28,179 nt of DNA from an uncultured Rhodocyclaceae bacterium (GTDB taxonomy: Bacteria; Pseudomonadota; Gammaproteobacteria; Burkholderiales; Rhodocyclaceae): assembly GCA_900549295.1 (NCBI GenBank), contig URNG01000034.1:1-28179 (forward strand), in the 5' to 3' direction. Made by a program: the position numbers and the translations under genes. The notes under the pieces were generated by a model, which saw only the letters and a list, made by a program, of their open reading frames with translations, was not told where the DNA came from and ran no database searches. Of the stretch, positions 25,101-28,179 are shown one piece after another. Position 1 is the first letter of the stretch. Each line of letters opens with the position of its first letter.

Positions 25101-25106
25101 ATTATA
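25101..25106 (-). promoter_or_regulatory. -10 box of tRNA-Ala, overlapping the tsaC stop codon
   Basis: GCTATAATCCGCCC on the minus strand, about ten bases before the mature tRNA 5' end. The TAA stop of the upstream tsaC gene is the middle of this TATAAT box. The GC-rich bases after the box resemble the discriminator of stable-RNA promoters. Confidence 0.7.
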
Positions 25107-26142
25107 GCGTATTGCCTGCGGGTGGCGGCAAGTGGTGCGCGGCGGCGCGTTGCAGGCGATCGGCGACGGCGCTCCAGGCGGGGTCCGCCGGCAGGGCTTC
25201 GACGAGGATTTCGTCCAGCCGCTGCGTATCGAGTTGACGCAGCGCCGCGTAGAAATCGTGGGCGTAGGCCGCACTGGTCCGGGGCATGTGGATGCAGACG
25301 TGGACATTCCCGGCATCGGGCCGCAGGCTATGGGTCAGCACGCCGCAGCGTTTGCCCGCGCCTTGCTGCGTTGCCAGGACAGCGGGAATTTCCGCAGCGG
25401 GCAACACCCGCAACCGCGTGGCGGGCGCGTAGTGCGCGGCCAGCGAGCCGGAAGCACGCGGGGCGCTTTCCCGCGCCGGGTTGGCGACTGCGGCTCCCGC
25501 TGTATTCCCTTCTTCCGCCAGAACCGCCGCAATCTGCACCGGGGTGATGTGGCCCGGACGCAGAACGACCGGCGCGCCGCGCGAGCAATCGACGATCGTC
25601 GATTCGATGCCGACCGGGCAAGGGCCGCCGTCCAGAATACAGGTGACGGCATCCGCCAGTTCATCGCGCACGTGCGCCGCCGTGGTCGGGCTGATGCGGC
25701 CGAAGCGGTTGGCCGAAGGGGCGGCGATGCCGGCGGGCCGACCGGCCCTCGACGCCGCAAAGCGCCGGAGCAGTTCCTGCGCGACGGGGTGCGACGGCAC
25801 GCGCAGGCCGACACTATCCTGTCCGCCCGTCACTGCATCGGGTACCCAGGCCTGTTTTGGCAGAATCAGCGTCAGCGGACCGGGCCAGAAGGCGGCGGCC
25901 AGCCGTTGCGCGAATTCCGGAATGTCCCGCGCCCAATCGGCCATGTCCTGCGCATCGGCAAGGTGGACGATCAGCGGATGATCCGCCGGACGCCCCTTGG
26001 CGGCGAAAATCCGGGCAACCGCCGCGGGATTGCCGGCATCGGCCCCCAGACCGTAAACCGTTTCCGTAGGCAGGGCGACCAGCTCACCTGCGTTCAGCAG
26101 GGCCAGCGCGCGCGCATAGTCTTCCGGGGCCGGCTGCTGCAT
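25102..26142 (-). CDS. L-threonylcarbamoyladenylate synthase (Sua5/TsaC2 type)
   Basis: Makes threonylcarbamoyl-AMP from threonine, bicarbonate and ATP, for the t6A37 modification of ANN-decoding tRNAs. The 346-residue product is the long Sua5 form. The YrdC/TsaC domain spans 1-200, with PTETVYGLGADA, KGRPADHPL (Lys49, Arg51) and the APSANRFGRISPT substrate motif (Ser143, Asn145). A linker carries SLAAHYAPATRL, and the C-terminal Sua5 domain extends to about 340. It starts immediately after the purK stop (TAAATG), so the two are translationally coupled. It is last in folD-purE-purK-tsaC, and its stop overlaps the promoter of the following tRNA gene. Confidence 0.94.
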   Translation of the reverse strand: MQQPAPEDYARALALLNAGELVALPTETVYGLGADAGNPAAVARIFAAKGRPADHPLIVHLADAQDMADWARDIPEFAQRLAAAFWPGPLTLILPKQAWVPDAVTGGQDSVGLRVPSHPVAQELLRRFAASRAGRPAGIAAPSANRFGRISPTTAAHVRDELADAVTCILDGGPCPVGIESTIVDCSRGAPVVLRPGHITPVQIAAVLAEEGNTAGAAVANPARESAPRASGSLAAHYAPATRLRVLPAAEIPAVLATQQGAGKRCGVLTHSLRPDAGNVHVCIHMPRTSAAYAHDFYAALRQLDTQRLDEILVEALPADPAWSAVADRLQRAAAHHLPPPAGNTL

Positions 26143-27300
26143 TTACGCTTCGATGCCGATCGCGGCACGCGCCTGCAAGGCCAGCGCAAGCGCCGCCTGC
26201 GGGTCGCTGTCGAGCACCGTGAAATGCCCCATTTTCCGCCCCGGACGGGCGTGGTGCTTGCCGTACAGGTGCAATTTCAGGTTGGGGATGGCAAGCAGCG
26301 CCGACCAGTCCGGTTCGCGGTAGGTTTCCCCGACATACCAGAGGTCGCCCAGAAGATTGACCATGACCGCCGCCGAATGCGCGCGCGCCTCTCCCAGAGG
26401 CAGGCCGCACAGGGCGCGCACCTGCTGCTCGAACTGGTCGGTGACGCAGGCATCCAGCGTGTAATGGCCGCTGTTGTGCGGACGCGGCGCCATTTCGTTC
26501 ACGACAAGCCGCCCGCCCGAAACGAAGAATTCGACGCCCATCGTGCCGATGTAGGCGAGCTTCGCGGCAATATTTTCAGCGATCACCACTGCCTGCCGCA
26601 CCGTCGCCTCGCTGACGGAGGAAGCGCCGGGAGCCGCGATGGAAACATCGAGAATGCCGCGCCGATGGCGGTTCTCCGCCGCGGGGAAGGCGCTCGCCTG
26701 ACCCGCCACATCGCGCGCCAGAACCACCGAAATTTCATAATCGAGTTGCAGGCGCTGCTCAAGAACGCAGGTTTCCCCCTTGAATTGGGCAAACGCCTGC
26801 TGCGCCTCGGCCACATCCCGAACGACCGCCTGACCTTTGCCGTCGTAGCCGAAACGCGCCACCTTCAGAATCGCTGGGAACAGATTTGCCGGGGCGTTCA
26901 GCAAATCTTCCGCGCTGTTGATTTCCCGGTACGGACCGTGCGGGAAACCGTGATCGCGCAAAAAATCCTTCTCGCTCACCCGATGCTGGCAAACCGCCAC
27001 CGCCGCCGCGTGCGGACGCACCGGGATGAACTTGGCGAGGTATTCCAGCGTCACCGCCGGCACATTCTCGAATTCAGTGGTGACGGCAGCGCAGCCCACG
27101 GCGAATTCGTCGAGCGCGGCATAGTCGTCGTAGGCCGCGCAGAAATGGCGATCGGCAATCTTTCCAGCGGGGCTGTTCGCATCCGGATCGAGCACCCAGA
27201 CCTGATAACCCAGTTCGTGCGCCGCGCTGACAAAAAAACGTCCCAGCTGACCGCCGCCGAGCATCCCCAAGGTAGCGGGGGGAAGAATCACGCTGTTCAT
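26143..27300 (-). CDS. purK: N5-carboxyaminoimidazole ribonucleotide synthase
   Basis: ATP-grasp enzyme that carboxylates AIR with bicarbonate to N5-CAIR in purine synthesis. The 385-residue product has the N-terminal GMLGGGQLGRF fold and the ATP-grasp region ILKVARFGYDGKGQ. VNEMAPRPHNSGHYTLDAC (AIR binding) and the C-terminal MVNLLGD, KLHLYGK and RKMGHFTV segments complete it. The start ATG overlaps the purE stop in ATGA, so translation is coupled to its pathway partner. It is 385 residues against about 355 in E. coli. Confidence 0.97.
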   Translation of the reverse strand: MNSVILPPATLGMLGGGQLGRFFVSAAHELGYQVWVLDPDANSPAGKIADRHFCAAYDDYAALDEFAVGCAAVTTEFENVPAVTLEYLAKFIPVRPHAAAVAVCQHRVSEKDFLRDHGFPHGPYREINSAEDLLNAPANLFPAILKVARFGYDGKGQAVVRDVAEAQQAFAQFKGETCVLEQRLQLDYEISVVLARDVAGQASAFPAAENRHRRGILDVSIAAPGASSVSEATVRQAVVIAENIAAKLAYIGTMGVEFFVSGGRLVVNEMAPRPHNSGHYTLDACVTDQFEQQVRALCGLPLGEARAHSAAVMVNLLGDLWYVGETYREPDWSALLAIPNLKLHLYGKHHARPGRKMGHFTVLDSDPQAALALALQARAAIGIEA

Positions 27301-27794
27301 AGACTGGGCAGTTGCAAGGCCAGCACCTTGGCGGTTTGCGCCTGACGGAAGCTTTGCAGTTTTTCGTTCAGCGCCGGATCGTGGTTGGCCAGCATGGCCA
27401 CCGCGAACAGGGCGGCATTGGCCGCGCCCGCTTCGCCGATGGCGAAAGTCGCCACGGGGATGCCCTTCGGCATCTGGACGATGGAATGCAGCGAATCGAC
27501 GCCGGACAAGGCACGCGACTGTACCGGCACGCCCAGCACCGGCACGCTGGTTTTGGCGGCCAGCATGCCGGGCAGATGCGCCGCGCCGCCCGCACCCGCG
27601 ATGATCGCCTGCAAACCGCGCGCGGCGGCCGTCCCGGCGTACTCGAACAGCAGATCCGGCGTGCGGTGCGCCGAAACGACGCGCGCTTCGAAAGGCACAC
27701 CAAACTCCTTGAGCAGCGCCGCCGCCGCCTGCATGGTGGGCCAGTCGGAATCCGACCCCATCACCACGCCCACCAGAACCTTATCCTGAGACAT
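27297..27794 (-). CDS. purE: N5-carboxyaminoimidazole ribonucleotide mutase
   Basis: Converts N5-CAIR to CAIR, the step after PurK in purine synthesis. The 165-residue product is a class I PurE: VGVVMGSDSDWPTMQ at the N-terminus, RVVSAHRTPDLLFEYA with the catalytic histidine, and AGAGGAAHLPGMLA. The ATG at 27794 shares a base with the folD stop (TGATG). The stop overlaps the purK start by four bases. Tight coupling through all three junctions indicates one operon. Confidence 0.97.
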   Translation of the reverse strand: MSQDKVLVGVVMGSDSDWPTMQAAAALLKEFGVPFEARVVSAHRTPDLLFEYAGTAAARGLQAIIAGAGGAAHLPGMLAAKTSVPVLGVPVQSRALSGVDSLHSIVQMPKGIPVATFAIGEAGAANAALFAVAMLANHDPALNEKLQSFRQAQTAKVLALQLPSL

Positions 27795-28179
27795 CAGCGC
27801 AGCCCTGCCTTTCGTTCCGCAGCTTCGATCGTATTGGCCAGCAGCATGGTGATCGTCATCGGGCCGACGCCGCCCGGCACCGGCGTAATCTGCCCGGCTA
27901 CCGGCTGGCAAGCGGCAAAATCGACGTCGCCGCACAAGCTGCCGTCCGGCAGGCGGTTGATGCCGACGTCGATCACCACCGCGCCCTGCTTCAGCATGTC
28001 CGGCGTCACGAACTTGGCGCGGCCCACCGCAGCCACCACCAGATCGGCCCGGCGCACGTGCTCGGCCAGATTCCTGGTTTTCGAGTGGCACACCGTGACC
28101 GTCGCCCCGGCGTTGATGAGCAGGGCCGCCATCGGCTTTTCGCCCATAATTGGGGGGGCGACGGGCCACGATCAGTTCG
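27794..28179 (-). CDS. folD: Methylenetetrahydrofolate dehydrogenase/cyclohydrolase, N-terminus cut by window edge and frame disturbed
   Basis: Bifunctional enzyme that interconverts 5,10-methylene-, methenyl- and 10-formyl-tetrahydrofolate, supplying formyl groups for purines and methylene groups for ThyA. Only the C-terminal NADP-binding half is present: GEKPMAALLINAGATVTVCHSKT, VVAAVGRAKFVTPDMLKQGAVVIDVGINRL and the signature TPVPGGVGPMTITMLLANT. Near 28150-28160 a run of seven C (minus strand) shifts the frame: ELIVAR upstream fits the family, but in a different frame from GEKPM. A true gene would read GR..I-(V/M)-G-E-K-P continuously. I consider this a contig-end sequence error rather than a pseudogene. 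It is the first visible gene of the folD-purE-purK-tsaC run. Confidence 0.9.

Noticed and set aside
25132..27345. 737-codon plus-strand frame opposite tsaC and purK
   Set aside because: Antisense shadow of two conserved purine/tRNA-modification genes.

Overview
The window is GC-rich, tightly packed bacterial chromosome, most likely from a betaproteobacterium of the Rhodocyclales type. This rests on the gene families (ApbC/Mrp, HemA, ThiC, WaaA, a DUF805-glutaredoxin fusion, an adhesin-E/carbonic-anhydrase fusion), the near absence of non-coding DNA and recurring TATAATCCGC-type promoters. I placed it by recalling protein families, not by a search. Both ends cut through genes, and the right end carries a homopolymer frameshift, so the window may be a complete contig.

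Layout. 1-793 (-): a conserved hypothetical gene cut by the left edge. 945-5154 (+): a tight operon thyA-pgi-folA-waaA (dTMP synthesis, glucose-6-phosphate isomerase, dihydrofolate reductase, Kdo transferase). 7123-5120 (-): pcm-tolC, whose end overlaps the waaA end by 35 bp. 8801-7266 (-): an exported protein with an alpha-carbonic-anhydrase domain that appears to have lost one zinc ligand and the proton-shuttle histidine. 8921-10986 (+): a TPP riboswitch and thiC, closed by a two-way terminator. 11675-11100 (-): a Pal/OmpA lipoprotein, divergent from hemA (11816-13096, +). 13121-13187: a paired REP-like repeat. 16793-13194 (-): an orphan OmpR-type regulator, mrp/apbC and a REC-GGDEF diguanylate cyclase. 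16998-18305 (+): a membrane/TPR-like protein, tail to tail with a rhomboid protease (19720-18284, -); both stop codons lie in one perfect hairpin. 19852-23417 (+): a zinc-ribbon/DUF805/glutaredoxin fusion protein and metG. 24903-23431 (-): a fluoride riboswitch and a CLC-F fluoride/proton antiporter. 25090-25015 (-): tRNA-Ala(CGC). 28179-25102 (-): folD(partial)-purE-purK-tsaC with overlapping or abutting stops and starts.

How the genes fit together. One-carbon and nucleotide metabolism occurs at both ends (thyA, folA; folD, purE, purK). Cofactor genes lie in the middle (thiC for thiamine, hemA for tetrapyrroles, mrp for Fe-S clusters; ThiC itself needs a 4Fe-4S cluster). Two genes are under ligand-sensing leaders: thiC (TPP) and the CLC-F antiporter (fluoride).

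I found no phage, transposon, CRISPR or recognisable defence locus. The items most worth a second look are the degenerate carbonic anhydrase, the perfect inverted repeat that buries the mrp ribosome binding site, the fluoride switch with its readable expression platform, and the hairpin carrying two opposing stop codons.
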